Below are positions 16,629 through 24,848 of a DNA stretch of 64,000 nt, one piece after another; position 1 is the stretch's first letter, and every line of letters begins with the position of its first letter. Position numbers and translations under genes: made by a program. The stretch is from assembly GCF_014203895.1 (NCBI RefSeq), contig NZ_JACHJY010000006.1, positions 496,001 through 560,000 of the forward strand. The letters run 5' to 3'. Below the pieces are notes generated by a model. The model was given only the letters and a program-made list of their open reading frames with translations, made no database searches and was not told where the DNA came from. The DNA comes from Streptomyces nymphaeiformis (GTDB taxonomy: Bacteria; Actinomycetota; Actinomycetes; Streptomycetales; Streptomycetaceae).

Positions 16629-17183
16629 TCAGGATGCCGGCCGGTAGGTCGCGATGATCACTCCGCTGCTGGTGGGGCGGGCGTCCGCCAGGTGGAGCCT
16701 GGTCATCGGTGCGTCGTCGGTGAACAGCTTCTTGCGGCCCTCGCCGGCCACCACCGGGTGGATCAGCAGGACGAGTTCGTCCAGGAGGCCCAGTTCCAGC
16801 AGGGAGCGCACCAGCGTCGGGCTGCCCGCGACGGTGATGTCCTTGCCCTCGCCCGCTTTGAGTTCCTTGATCGTGGCCGTCAGGTCGCCCTTGACCAACG
16901 TGCTGTTGGCCCAGTCCTCGACGCTGTCCAGCGTCGAGGAGACGACGTACTTGGGCGACTCGTTGATCCACCGGGCGAAGCCGGCGTCTTCGCCGCTGGT
17001 CACCGTCGGCCAGTATCCGGCCCACTCGGTGAAGGTGACGCCGCCCAGCAGGATCGTGTCGGCCGTCTCCAGTGTGCGGGCCAGCGCCTGGCCCATCTCC
17101 TCGTCGAACTCGAACTGCCACTCGTTCGGCGACTGGACGACGCCGTCGAGCGAGACGAACAGACCCGAAACGACCTTGCGCAT
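16629..17183 (-). CDS. Dihydrofolate reductase-family protein (RibD C-terminal domain type)
   Basis: 184 residues. RKVVSGLFVSLDGVVQSP at the N-terminus, ADTILLGGVTFTEWAGYWP and the end IHPVVAGEGRKKLF are typical of the stand-alone RibD_C/YyaP-YwjB group related to dihydrofolate reductase. It likely binds NADPH and reduces an unknown small molecule; it is not the housekeeping folA or the bifunctional RibD. Start ATG 17183 is followed upstream by 59 bp and then the stop of an AraC regulator on the same strand, so the two may be co-transcribed and the regulator may control it. Confidence 0.88.
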   Translation of the reverse strand: MRKVVSGLFVSLDGVVQSPNEWQFEFDEEMGQALARTLETADTILLGGVTFTEWAGYWPTVTSGEDAGFARWINESPKYVVSSTLDSVEDWANSTLVKGDLTATIKELKAGEGKDITVAGSPTLVRSLLELGLLDELVLLIHPVVAGEGRKKLFTDDAPMTRLHLADARPTSSGVIIATYRPAS

Positions 17184-17242
17184 GATTCCTCCACGACGAG
17201 AATCCCTGGTTGTCGGCTACGCCAGGGACACTAGGCCGCGGC

Positions 17243-17953
17243 TCAGGGGCAGGTCTTGTACAGAAGCGACAGCGGCTCCGTCTCGTCCGGTGTGCTCAGC
17301 TGGGTGGCGGTCCGCCCCACGTACCGCTTCAAGGACCGCGCCAGGTGCGGCTGATCGAAGTACCCCAGCCGGTGCACGACCTCCTGGGTCGGCAGACCCT
17401 CCTGGATCAGCACCGCCGCCTGGCGGGCGCGGTGGATCTGCCGGATGGCGCCCTGGGTCAGGCCGGTCGCCGCGACGAAACGCCGTTGCAGGGTCCGCTC
17501 CGAGACCTCCGGGCCGGTACCGCTGAGCACCGCGGGGACGACCGGATCCACATCCACGATCCCCTCACGCACCATCCGGCGCACGAACGCCTCGGCGTTG
17601 TCGTAGTCGGGAACGTGCCACGCCGACCCCTTCAACCACAGCGACCGCCGGGTCACATCGGGGATCGCCGCGTTGCCACCCACCAGCCGGCTGACAGGGA
17701 TGTGCGGCATCGAGGTGCCCAAAGCGAAACTGATCCCGAAGAAGACGGCGTCATCAGGGACCGGAGCGAGGGACGCCTGCGCCTCAGGACCCAACACCGC
17801 TGCCTGCACCTCACCTTGGTGCTCCCAGAACACCAGCTCCCAGTGAGCCGTCGCGACTGACATCATCCGGCCGACGTCGTCGCTGCTCCGGCTGCGCCAC
17901 ACCCGCTCGATGTACGGCAGCTCCGACGCCCGGCTCTCGATCACCAAACCCAC
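17243..17953 (-). CDS. AraC-family transcriptional regulator
   Basis: 236 residues. The C-terminal third has the paired HTH region of AraC/XylS proteins (SERTLQRRFVAATGLTQGAIRQIHRARQAAVLIQ, then VVHRLGYFDQPHLARSLKRYVGRTATQL). The N-terminal part (HWELVFWEHQGEVQAAVLGP...FFGISFALGTSMPHIP) looks like the DUF6597-type sensor region of such regulators. Start GTG 17953 follows GGAGGGAGA; the extra sequence further upstream is antisense to the pyridoxamine-oxidase-like gene. The reductase gene lies immediately downstream, a plausible target. Effector unknown. Confidence 0.88.
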   Translation of the reverse strand: MGLVIESRASELPYIERVWRSRSSDDVGRMMSVATAHWELVFWEHQGEVQAAVLGPEAQASLAPVPDDAVFFGISFALGTSMPHIPVSRLVGGNAAIPDVTRRSLWLKGSAWHVPDYDNAEAFVRRMVREGIVDVDPVVPAVLSGTGPEVSERTLQRRFVAATGLTQGAIRQIHRARQAAVLIQEGLPTQEVVHRLGYFDQPHLARSLKRYVGRTATQLSTPDETEPLSLLYKTCP

Positions 17954-18093
17954 GTGCGGTCTCCCTCCCCGACCACCCACCCCACCCGGACCGCCAGTGT
18001 GGCATCCGGCCGGGCGAGGCAGCCCGTGAGGAGGATCTGAGCGGCCCCGGGTGCCCCGAAGCCGCGCCGTGGGGAGCGCTAGCGTGGGGAGCG

Positions 18094-18555
18094 CTACCCC
18101 AGCCACTCCCCCGCGCGCATCACGACCCTGCCCCGCAGTTCCGGTACTCCGTTCCAGGCGCGGACCGTCCGCGGCACCACTCGCAGGTACGTGTAGGGGG
18201 TCTCTTCCGTTCTCGGGTCCCAGCCGAACTTGGCCGCGAACGCCTCTGCCGCTTCCTTCGGCACCTCCCGCGCGGGGTAGCACGTCGCCTCGCCCTGCAG
18301 CAGGACCACGTCCAAGGCGTCCGGCAGCGCCAGCCGTACGCGCGGTTCCTCGCGGGCGTTGCGCACGGTCGCCGAGTTCGCGCCGGTGCACATCCATGCC
18401 GCCTCGCCGTCCCACAGGAACCACAGGGGCACCTGGTGCGGGCCGTGGTCGGGGTGGGACGTCGACACCCAGATGTCGCGCTCCGAACCGAGCCGCTCCA
18501 AAGCGTCCCGCTTGCGCTCCGCCGTGGTGCGGGGAGTGATCTTCGTTGGCTGCAT
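18094..18555 (-). CDS. Pyridoxamine 5'-phosphate oxidase-fold (split beta-barrel) flavin/F420-binding protein
   Basis: 153 residues. KRDALERLGSERDIWVSTSHPDHGPHQVPLWFLWDGEAAWMCTG and NAREEPRVRLALPD are typical of small FMN- or F420-binding split-barrel proteins of the PPOX family. The mid-region VVLLQGEATCYP and the C-terminal YTYLRVVPRTVRAWNG complete the barrel. In actinobacteria many of these use F420H2 to reduce biliverdin, nitro compounds or unknown substrates; nothing here fixes the cofactor. Start ATG 18555. It lies 140 bp upstream of the AraC gene on the same strand and is divergent from the aminopeptidase. Confidence 0.85.
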   Translation of the reverse strand: MQPTKITPRTTAERKRDALERLGSERDIWVSTSHPDHGPHQVPLWFLWDGEAAWMCTGANSATVRNAREEPRVRLALPDALDVVLLQGEATCYPAREVPKEAAEAFAAKFGWDPRTEETPYTYLRVVPRTVRAWNGVPELRGRVVMRAGEWLG

Positions 18556-18622
18556 GGGCGCCGACCCTAGCCAGCGGATTCATGGTGCGCATGGGGCGCA
18601 AGTCCTAAGCCCTCGGCAGGAC

Positions 18623-18690
18623 TGTTCGGTGAGCGAACATGCCTGACCGGTTTCCGCTCTTGACGCGACGTCAAACTCTCGCTGAACATT
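18623..18690. promoter_or_regulatory. Two palindromes and a candidate promoter upstream of the aminopeptidase gene
   Basis: TGTTCG-GTGAG-CGAACA at 18623-18639 and the perfect dyad TTGACG-CGA-CGTCAA at 18660-18674. TTGACG in the second dyad could itself be a -35 element, with a weak -10 near TGAACATT (18683-18690). This would leave a leader of over 100 nt before the ATG at 18816. No binding protein can be named. Confidence 0.35.
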
Positions 18691-18815
18691 CAGCACGCAC
18701 AGCAGCACAACTGCGCAGCACTGCACACCAGTTCAGCTCCAGCGCCTCGTGGCTCCGCCGCCCGGGGCGTCTCGCACGTTCCGTCCCATCCCCGTTCGGA
18801 ATCCGGAGCCCCCAC

Positions 18816-20132
18816 ATGAACATCTCCGTGCCCAGACGCGCCACCGCGGCCGCCGCCCTCGCGGCGCTCGCACTCGCCGGACTCACCGGCACCAGCGCCT
18901 CCGCCAGCCCGGCCGCGGCCGCCGCCGTCACGCCGCCCGACATCTCGCTCGCCAACGTCAAGCAGCACTTGGCGGACCTCCAGTCGATCGCCACCGCCAA
19001 CGGCGGCAACCGCGCCCACGGCCGTACCGGCTACAAGGCCTCGATCGACTTCGTGAAGGCGAAGCTGGACGCCGCCGGCTACACGACCACGCTCCAGCAG
19101 TTCAGCTACAACGGCGCCACCGGCTACAACCTGATAGCCGACTGGCCCGGCGGCGACCCGAACCAGGTCATCATGTCCGGCTCACACCTGGACTCGGTCA
19201 CCGCGGGCCCCGGCATCAACGACAACGGCTCCGGGTCCGCCGCGATCCTGGAGACCGCGCTCGCCGTCTCCCGCGCCCAGCTCCAGCCGACGAAGCACCT
19301 GCGCTTCGGCTGGTGGGGCGCCGAGGAGCTGGGACTCGTCGGCTCGAAGTACTACGTCAACAACCTTCCCAGCACCGAGCGTTCGAAGATCAGCGGTTAC
19401 CTGAACTTCGACATGATCGGCTCGCCGAACCCGGGCTACTTCGTCTACGACGACGACCCGACGATCGAGCAGACCTTCAAGACCTACTTCGCCGGGCTCG
19501 GCATCCCCACCGAGATCGAGACCGAGGGCGACGGGCGCTCGGACCACGCGCCCTTCAAGAACGTGGGCATCCCGGTCGGCGGGCTCTTCTCCGGCGCCGA
19601 CTACGTCAAGACCGCGGCGCAGGCGCAGAAGTGGGGCGGCACGTCCGGCCAGGCCTTCGACCGCTGCTACCACGCGTCCTGCGACACCACGGCGAACATC
19701 AACGACACCGCCCTGGACCGGAACGCGGACGCCATCGCGTACGCGGTCTGGAACCTGTCCTCCGGGACGACGACCCCGCCGACCGGCACGGTCTTCGAGA
19801 ACACCGCGGACGTCGCCGTCCCGGACAACGGCGCCGCGGTGACGTCCTCCGTCACCGTCAGCGGCGTCGCGGGCAACGCGCCCTCGACCCTCAAGGTGGG
19901 CGTGGACATCGTGCACACCTGGATCGGCGACCTGGTCGTCGACCTGATCGCTCCCGACGGCTCGGTCTACAACCTGAGCAACCGGGCCGGCGGCAGCGCC
20001 GACAACATCAACCAGACGTACACCGTCGACGCCTCCACGGAGGTCGCCAACGGTGTCTGGAAGCTCCGCGTCCAGGACAAGGCCTCGGCCGACACGGGTT
20101 ACATCAACGGGTTCAAGCTGACGTTCCCGTAA
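18816..20132 (+). CDS. Secreted M28 aminopeptidase (Streptomyces aminopeptidase/SGAP type) with C-terminal P domain
   Basis: 438 residues. Sec signal peptide (about 1-36, hydrophobic Ala/Leu core after PRR). The di-zinc M28 catalytic domain shows SGSHLDSV (His124), GINDNGSGSA (Asp136), WWGAEELGL (Glu170 general base, Glu171), NFDMIGSP (Asp199) and the ligand His286 inside CYHASCD, whose cysteines should form a disulfide. Spacing matches S. griseus aminopeptidase with an offset of 39, so the mature enzyme should start around residue 38-41. From about 323 a proprotein-convertase-type P domain follows (FENTADVAVPDNG...HTWIGDLVVDLIAPDGS), which many homologues lose by processing. Role: extracellular release of N-terminal, mostly hydrophobic residues. 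Confidence 0.93.
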   Translation: MNISVPRRATAAAALAALALAGLTGTSASASPAAAAAVTPPDISLANVKQHLADLQSIATANGGNRAHGRTGYKASIDFVKAKLDAAGYTTTLQQFSYNGATGYNLIADWPGGDPNQVIMSGSHLDSVTAGPGINDNGSGSAAILETALAVSRAQLQPTKHLRFGWWGAEELGLVGSKYYVNNLPSTERSKISGYLNFDMIGSPNPGYFVYDDDPTIEQTFKTYFAGLGIPTEIETEGDGRSDHAPFKNVGIPVGGLFSGADYVKTAAQAQKWGGTSGQAFDRCYHASCDTTANINDTALDRNADAIAYAVWNLSSGTTTPPTGTVFENTADVAVPDNGAAVTSSVTVSGVAGNAPSTLKVGVDIVHTWIGDLVVDLIAPDGSVYNLSNRAGGSADNINQTYTVDASTEVANGVWKLRVQDKASADTGYINGFKLTFP

Positions 20133-20172
20133 GCCCGTGAGGCCGTGAGGCCGTAAGCCCGTAAGGCCGTAG
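20126..20172. repeat. Octamer tandem repeat across the aminopeptidase stop codon
   Basis: Six consecutive units of the form (C/G)CCGT(A/G)AG: CCCGTAAG, CCCGTGAG, GCCGTGAG, GCCGTAAG, CCCGTAAG and GCCGTAG. The first contains the real stop TAA, and the repeat continues immediately after it. An 8-bp period places a TAA, TGA or TAG in changing frames, so readthrough would be stopped quickly. Confidence 0.85.
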
Positions 20173-20188
20173 CAGTCCCCGCAGAACT

Positions 20189-20228
20189 CCCGGGCGGGTC
20201 GGTGAATTTCGCCCCCGACCCGCCCGGG
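20189..20228. terminator. Bidirectional terminator hairpin between convergent genes
   Basis: Perfect 14-bp stem CCCGGGCGGGTCGG (20189-20202) and its complement (20215-20228) with a 12-nt loop, placed between the aminopeptidase stop (20132) and the convergent LolA-like gene stop (20244). No T-tract, as is common in Streptomyces. Confidence 0.75.
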
Positions 20229-20243
20229 GTCCCAACTCGACCG

Positions 20244-21431
20244 CTACTTGCCGGAGTTCGCCGCCTGCACCAGCGCGTCCTTCGTCACCGCGCCGACGTA
20301 GACCTTGCCGTCGTCGGTGAGGAGCGCGTTCACCAGCTTCGTCTTGAAGACGGTGCCGGAGCCGAACTTCCCGCTGACCTTGTCGCCGAAGGAGTCCAGG
20401 AAGCCCTGGACCTCCTTCGGCGCATCGTCGGTCTTGGGCGCCGGCGCGCCGGTGTCGAGCTTCGCGATCGTCGTCCAGCCCTCGCCGATGACCTCCGGGC
20501 CGCCGCCCTTGCCGAGGTCCTTCCCGAAGACGTCACCGAGGCCCGGGATGCCCTCCTCGAAGCCCTTCGGCAGGTCGCCCGGGGCCGGGACCTCCTCGCC
20601 CTTCTCGAACTTCTCCGCCGCGCCCTCCGTCACCTTCGCGCCCTTCGGCGCCGTGAAGGCGAACTCGGAGGCGGCCGGCTTGCCGAAGTCGACCTTCGTG
20701 AAGCCCGCGTCGACGACCGGCTTGCCGCCCTCGACCGAGGAGAGGGTGAACTTCAGCGGGGTGCCGTTCGCCGCGTCCACCGCGATCTTCACCGACTCGA
20801 CCGTCGAGCCGGACTGCTTCGGCTTGATCACCAGCTGGTACGCGTCCCGGCCGGCCACCTTCGCCGTCCCGTCGACCGTGATCGACGTGGTGTCGCCCGC
20901 GGCCTTGAGGACCTCGTCGGCGAGCTGCTTGGGCGTGCCGGGGAGCTTCTGCTCCTTCTCCGGGGCACCGGACGACGCGCCCTTCTCGTGGAAGGCCTGG
21001 TTCGACTTGCTGTCGTAGCCCCAGACGTCGTCGCCGTTGTGGATCAGGCTGTACTCGTCGGAGCCGTCGAGCAGGGTGAGCCGCTGGCGCTCGGGGCCGT
21101 CGGCCGCGACGCGCAGGGTGTGGCTGCCCGAGACGAGCTCGGTGAGCTTCTCGGACGGGTCCGCCGACGCGGAGCCGCCGTCCATGCCCCCGAGGCCGGA
21201 CGCCAGGCCGCCGAGGGCCGGCAGACCCAGGTCGGTGGAGATCTTGAACGTGCCGGACAGGGTCTGGGTGTCCGAGGCGGCGATCTTCTCGATGAGCTGC
21301 TGGGCCGTGATCTCCGGCAGGTCCGGGTCGCCGGACGCGGCCAGCGCCGGGACGAGCCCGATGGTCGCCGCGGCCACTCCTGCCACCGCGACCGGGACGA
21401 TGAACCGGCTCGCCTTACGGGTCTCTGCCAT
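20244..21431 (-). CDS. LolA-like secreted/membrane-anchored lipoprotein-carrier-fold protein
   Basis: 395 residues. N-terminal hydrophobic segment FIVPVAVAGVAAATIGLVPALAA (signal peptide or anchor) follows a basic start. The rest has the LolA/RseB-like pattern of a half beta-barrel lipid-binding protein: LIEKIAASDTQTLSGTFKISTDLG, DEYSLIHNGDDVWGYDSKSNQAF, GRDAYQLVIKPKQSGSTVESVKIAVDAANGTPLKFTL, and PKGAKVTE. In actinobacteria, which lack an outer membrane of the proteobacterial type, these proteins may sense or carry lipids at the cell envelope. The ATG at 21431 is chosen because the hydrophobic segment follows directly. It lies 132 bp downstream of the polyprenyl synthase gene on the same strand. 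Confidence 0.82.
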   Translation of the reverse strand: MAETRKASRFIVPVAVAGVAAATIGLVPALAASGDPDLPEITAQQLIEKIAASDTQTLSGTFKISTDLGLPALGGLASGLGGMDGGSASADPSEKLTELVSGSHTLRVAADGPERQRLTLLDGSDEYSLIHNGDDVWGYDSKSNQAFHEKGASSGAPEKEQKLPGTPKQLADEVLKAAGDTTSITVDGTAKVAGRDAYQLVIKPKQSGSTVESVKIAVDAANGTPLKFTLSSVEGGKPVVDAGFTKVDFGKPAASEFAFTAPKGAKVTEGAAEKFEKGEEVPAPGDLPKGFEEGIPGLGDVFGKDLGKGGGPEVIGEGWTTIAKLDTGAPAPKTDDAPKEVQGFLDSFGDKVSGKFGSGTVFKTKLVNALLTDDGKVYVGAVTKDALVQAANSGK

Positions 21432-21563
21432 GGTCTCCGCTACCTCCGTGCCGTGCTGCCCCTGTGGATGATGTACCCATCTCACCAAGACGCGGGCCCG
21501 GAATCGTCAGACCCGGGGATCAACCTCACGTACTGCTCTGGGATGACCCGACCCTGAGACGAC

Positions 21564-22574
21564 CTAACCCGCTCGATGGACCACGGCGTCGCACATCTCC
21601 GCCAGAGCGGCCTTCGCGTACCCCTCGGGCAGCGGCGCCAGCATCGCGCGCGCCTCCTCGGCGTACCGCACGGTGTCCCGGCGGGCCTGCTCCAGGGCGG
21701 GGTGGGCGCGCAGCCGGCGCAGGGCCTCCGCGTGCCGCTCGTCGTCGCCGAGGTCGCCGTCGATCAGGGCGACGAGCTCCAGGTCCTCCGGGCGCCCGTG
21801 GGCGGCCGCGGCGGCCCTCAGGTGGAGGACGGGGAGGGTGGGGATGCCCTCGCGGAGGTCGGTGCCGGGGGTCTTGCCGGACTCGTGGGAGTCGGAGGCG
21901 ATGTCGAGGACGTCGTCGGCGAGCTGGAAGGCGACGCCGAGCCGCTCGCCGTACTGGGTGAGGATGTCGACGACGCTCTCGTCGGCGCCGGACATCATGG
22001 CGCCGAAGCGGCAGGAGACGGCGACGAGGGAGCCGGTCTTGCCGCCGAGGACGTCGAGGTAGTGCTCGACGGGGTCGCGGCCGTCCGTCGGGCCGGCCGT
22101 CTCCAGGATCTGGCCGGTCACGAGCCGCTCGAACGCCTCGGACTGGATGCGTACGGCCTCGGGGCCGAGGTCCGCGAGCGTGTGCGAGGCGCGGGCGAAG
22201 AGGAAGTCACCCGTGAGGACGGCGATGGAGTTGCCCCAGCGGGTGTTGGCGCTGTCGACGCCGCGGCGGACGTCGGCCTCGTCCATGACGTCGTCGTGGT
22301 AGAGCGTGGCCAGGTGGGTGAGCTCGACGACCACGGCGGAGGGCACGACGCCCGGCGCGTAGGGGTCGCCGAACTGGGCGGCGAGCATCACGAGCAGGGG
22401 GCGGAACCGCTTCCCGCCGGCCAGGACGAGGTGCTGGGCCGCCTCCGTGATGAAGGGGACGTCACTCTTGGTGGCGTCCAGGAGGCCCGCCTCCACAGCC
22501 GCCAAACCCGCCTGGACATCGGCCTCAAGAGCCTGGTCCCGCACGCTAAGACCGAACGGCCCGACGACGGTCAC
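21564..22574 (-). CDS. Long-chain polyprenyl diphosphate synthase (trans-prenyltransferase)
   Basis: 336 residues. Both aspartate-rich motifs are present: YHDDVMDEAD (first, DDxxD) near residue 92 and FQLADDVLDIASD (second) near 220, plus GGKRFRPLLVML near 54. It extends farnesyl or geranylgeranyl diphosphate with isopentenyl diphosphate. The small residues before the first motif and the size suggest a long product, and the chromosomal context (complex I, menG, mqn genes) suggests the menaquinone side chain. GTG 22574 is preferred over upstream starts because of the AGGAG upstream and the family N-terminus TVVGPFGLSVRDQALEADV. Exact chain length cannot be read from sequence. Confidence 0.92.
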   Translation of the reverse strand: MTVVGPFGLSVRDQALEADVQAGLAAVEAGLLDATKSDVPFITEAAQHLVLAGGKRFRPLLVMLAAQFGDPYAPGVVPSAVVVELTHLATLYHDDVMDEADVRRGVDSANTRWGNSIAVLTGDFLFARASHTLADLGPEAVRIQSEAFERLVTGQILETAGPTDGRDPVEHYLDVLGGKTGSLVAVSCRFGAMMSGADESVVDILTQYGERLGVAFQLADDVLDIASDSHESGKTPGTDLREGIPTLPVLHLRAAAAAHGRPEDLELVALIDGDLGDDERHAEALRRLRAHPALEQARRDTVRYAEEARAMLAPLPEGYAKAALAEMCDAVVHRAG

Positions 22575-22814
22575 GAGGGGGTCTCCTGTCTGCTGTCGTC
22601 TACTGACGATCACACGGCTTCGGTGCGGTCACACGGATTGTCGATGTGTCGCTCGATTCACTCAAGCCAGCGTATCCGGTCACCTTTCGATCACCGTGGG
22701 CGCCTTCCCGTCACCCCCGGTATGTTCGTGATCAGCCGATACGACCAGGATTGCGCAGTTTGCCTCGAACAGTCTCCGCCCATGCGCCGTCGAGAGGGAG
22801 CCGCAGGAGCCGCG

Positions 22815-24818
22815 ATGAAGATCCGCACCGACTTCCCGTACGAGACCCGCCACGAGGACGGCCGCATCCCGCTGCCCGACGGCACCCTGCTGTACGCGCG
22901 CGTGTGGCGCCCGCTCACCGACGAGCAGGTACCGGCCCTCCTGGAGTACCTGCCGGACCGCCTCACCGACGGGACCGCCCCCCGCGACTGGCAGCGCCAC
23001 CCCTGGTACGCGGGCCACGGCTACGCCTCCGTACGGGTCGACGTCCGCGGCCACGGCAACAGCGAGGGGCTGCCGGGCGACGCGTACGACGCCGTCGAGC
23101 TCGCCGACGGGGTCGCCGTCGTGAACTGGCTCGCCGGGCAGGAGTGGTGCACCGGGAAGGTCGGCATGTTCGGCCTCGGCCGGGGCGGTGTCAGCGCCCT
23201 CCAGGTCGCCGCCCTCGCCCCCGGGCCCCTGAAGGCCGTCGTCGCCGTCTGCGCCGCCGACGACCGCTACGACAACGACGTCCACTACATGGGCGGCTCC
23301 GTCCTCGGCGCCGGCATGCACGCCCGCGCGGCCGCCGCGCTCGCCTCCGTCGCCCGGCCCCCGGACCCGCGGCACGTGGGCGAGGAGTGGCGCGAGCTGT
23401 GGCTGAAGCGCCTGGAGGCCGTCGAGCCGCCCCTCCACACCTGGCTCGCCCACCAGACCCGGGACGCGTACTGGAAGCACGGCAGCGTCCGCGAGGACTA
23501 CTCCGCCGTCCGGGCCGCCGTCCTCGCCGTCGGCGGCTGGCACGACCCGTACCGCGACACCGTCCTGCGGCTCGCCCGGCACCTCCCCCAGGACCGGGTG
23601 CGGGCGGTCCTCGGCCCCTGGTGCCACCAGTACCCCGACCGCGGGCTGCCGCCGGGGCCGGCGATCGGCTTCCTCCAGGAGACCCTGCGCTGGTGGGACC
23701 ACCACCTCAAGGACGCCGAGAACGACGTGATGGCCGAGCCGCTGCTGCGCTCCTGGATCAGCGACTCGCACCCGCCGGCACCCGCGTACGCGGAGCTGCC
23801 CGGCCGCTGGGTCGCCGACCCCGCCTGGCCCTCCCCGCACGTCACGCCCGTCACGTACGGCCTCCAGGGCGCCCCGGTCGTCGTCGACTCGCCGCAGCGG
23901 ACCGGGCTGGACGCGGGCCGCTTCCTGCCCTCCGGCCACGACGCGGACCTGCCGCCCGACCAGCGCGACGAGGACGCCCGCTCGGCCTGCTTCGACTTCC
24001 CCGTGCCCGAGGACGGCGGCCCCGTCGAGATCCTGGGCCGGCCCTCCGTGAGCCTCGCCCTGCGGACGACCGCCCCCACCGGACAGGTCATCGCCCGGCT
24101 CTGCGACGTCGCCCCGGACGGCTCCTCCACCCTCGTCACCCGGGGCGCCCTCAACCTCTCCGCCCGCTATGGCCGCGACCGGGCCGTGGAGGCGCAGATC
24201 GGCGAGACGGAGAGCCTCGTCTTCGAGCTGAACGGCATCGGGCACGCCTTCGCGCCCGGCCACCGGGTGCGGCTCGCCGTCTCCTCCACGTACTGGCCGT
24301 GGATCTGGCCCCAGCCCGACGCCGCCGGCTTCACCCTCGACCCGGCGGGCTCGAACCTCACCCTGCCCGTACGCGCCCCCACCCAGGACACCGTGGAGTG
24401 GGCGGAGCCCGAGCAGTCCGAGCCCCTCGGGGTCGTCCACCCGCACGTCCTGGACCTGGAGGAGCCGCGCCCGGAGCGGGTCGTCGTCCGGGACGTGGCC
24501 AAGGGCGAGTGGCGTCTGGAGGTCGACCCGAGCCCGGGCGGCACGCGCGTGTACCCGGACGGCCTGGAGTGCACCGAGGACGCCGTGGAGACGTACGTGA
24601 TCGACGAGAGCGGCCCGCTGTCCGCCCGTACCCGCTCGGAGTGGACCGTCCGGCTGCACCGGCCCGAGCCGGCCTGGGACGTCACGATCGACACCCGCTC
24701 GCAGATCTCCTGCGACGCGGACGCCTTCCTCACCGAGAACGAGCTGGTGTGCAAGGAGGGCGGCGAGGTCGTCTTCCACCGCACCTGGGAAAAGAGGATC
24801 CCCCGTACGGCGGGCTGA
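22815..24818 (+). CDS. CocE/NonD-type (peptidase S15-like) alpha/beta-hydrolase homologue lacking the nucleophile serine
   Basis: 667 residues. N-terminal alpha/beta-hydrolase (RPLTDEQVPALLEYLP, VRVDVRGHGNSEG, VVNWLAGQEWCTGKVGMFG), helical cap containing DDRYDNDVHYMGG, and a C-terminal jelly-roll (X-Pro dipeptidyl-peptidase C-terminal type, from about 440). Triad check: Asp244 in GGWHDPYRDT and His271 in GPWCHQYPDRGLPPGPAIGF are kept, but the nucleophile elbow, GISWGG in the relatives I know, reads GLGRGG with Gly122 where serine is expected. No signal peptide. The protein is full length and typically coded, so it is either a non-hydrolytic paralogue or uses another residue. ATG 22815 follows GCAGGAG. 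Confidence 0.88.
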   Translation: MKIRTDFPYETRHEDGRIPLPDGTLLYARVWRPLTDEQVPALLEYLPDRLTDGTAPRDWQRHPWYAGHGYASVRVDVRGHGNSEGLPGDAYDAVELADGVAVVNWLAGQEWCTGKVGMFGLGRGGVSALQVAALAPGPLKAVVAVCAADDRYDNDVHYMGGSVLGAGMHARAAAALASVARPPDPRHVGEEWRELWLKRLEAVEPPLHTWLAHQTRDAYWKHGSVREDYSAVRAAVLAVGGWHDPYRDTVLRLARHLPQDRVRAVLGPWCHQYPDRGLPPGPAIGFLQETLRWWDHHLKDAENDVMAEPLLRSWISDSHPPAPAYAELPGRWVADPAWPSPHVTPVTYGLQGAPVVVDSPQRTGLDAGRFLPSGHDADLPPDQRDEDARSACFDFPVPEDGGPVEILGRPSVSLALRTTAPTGQVIARLCDVAPDGSSTLVTRGALNLSARYGRDRAVEAQIGETESLVFELNGIGHAFAPGHRVRLAVSSTYWPWIWPQPDAAGFTLDPAGSNLTLPVRAPTQDTVEWAEPEQSEPLGVVHPHVLDLEEPRPERVVVRDVAKGEWRLEVDPSPGGTRVYPDGLECTEDAVETYVIDESGPLSARTRSEWTVRLHRPEPAWDVTIDTRSQISCDADAFLTENELVCKEGGEVVFHRTWEKRIPRTAG

Positions 24819-24836
24819 CTTCACGCCGTACGGGGG
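24800..24836. terminator. Bidirectional terminator hairpin overlapping the hydrolase 3' end
   Basis: A perfect 13-bp stem, CCCCCGTACGGCG (24800-24812) with its complement (24824-24836), and an 11-nt loop containing the hydrolase stop TGA (24816-24818). It separates the convergent hydrolase and LAATG-protein genes. Confidence 0.85.
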
Positions 24837-24848
24837 ACCGATCAGGGG

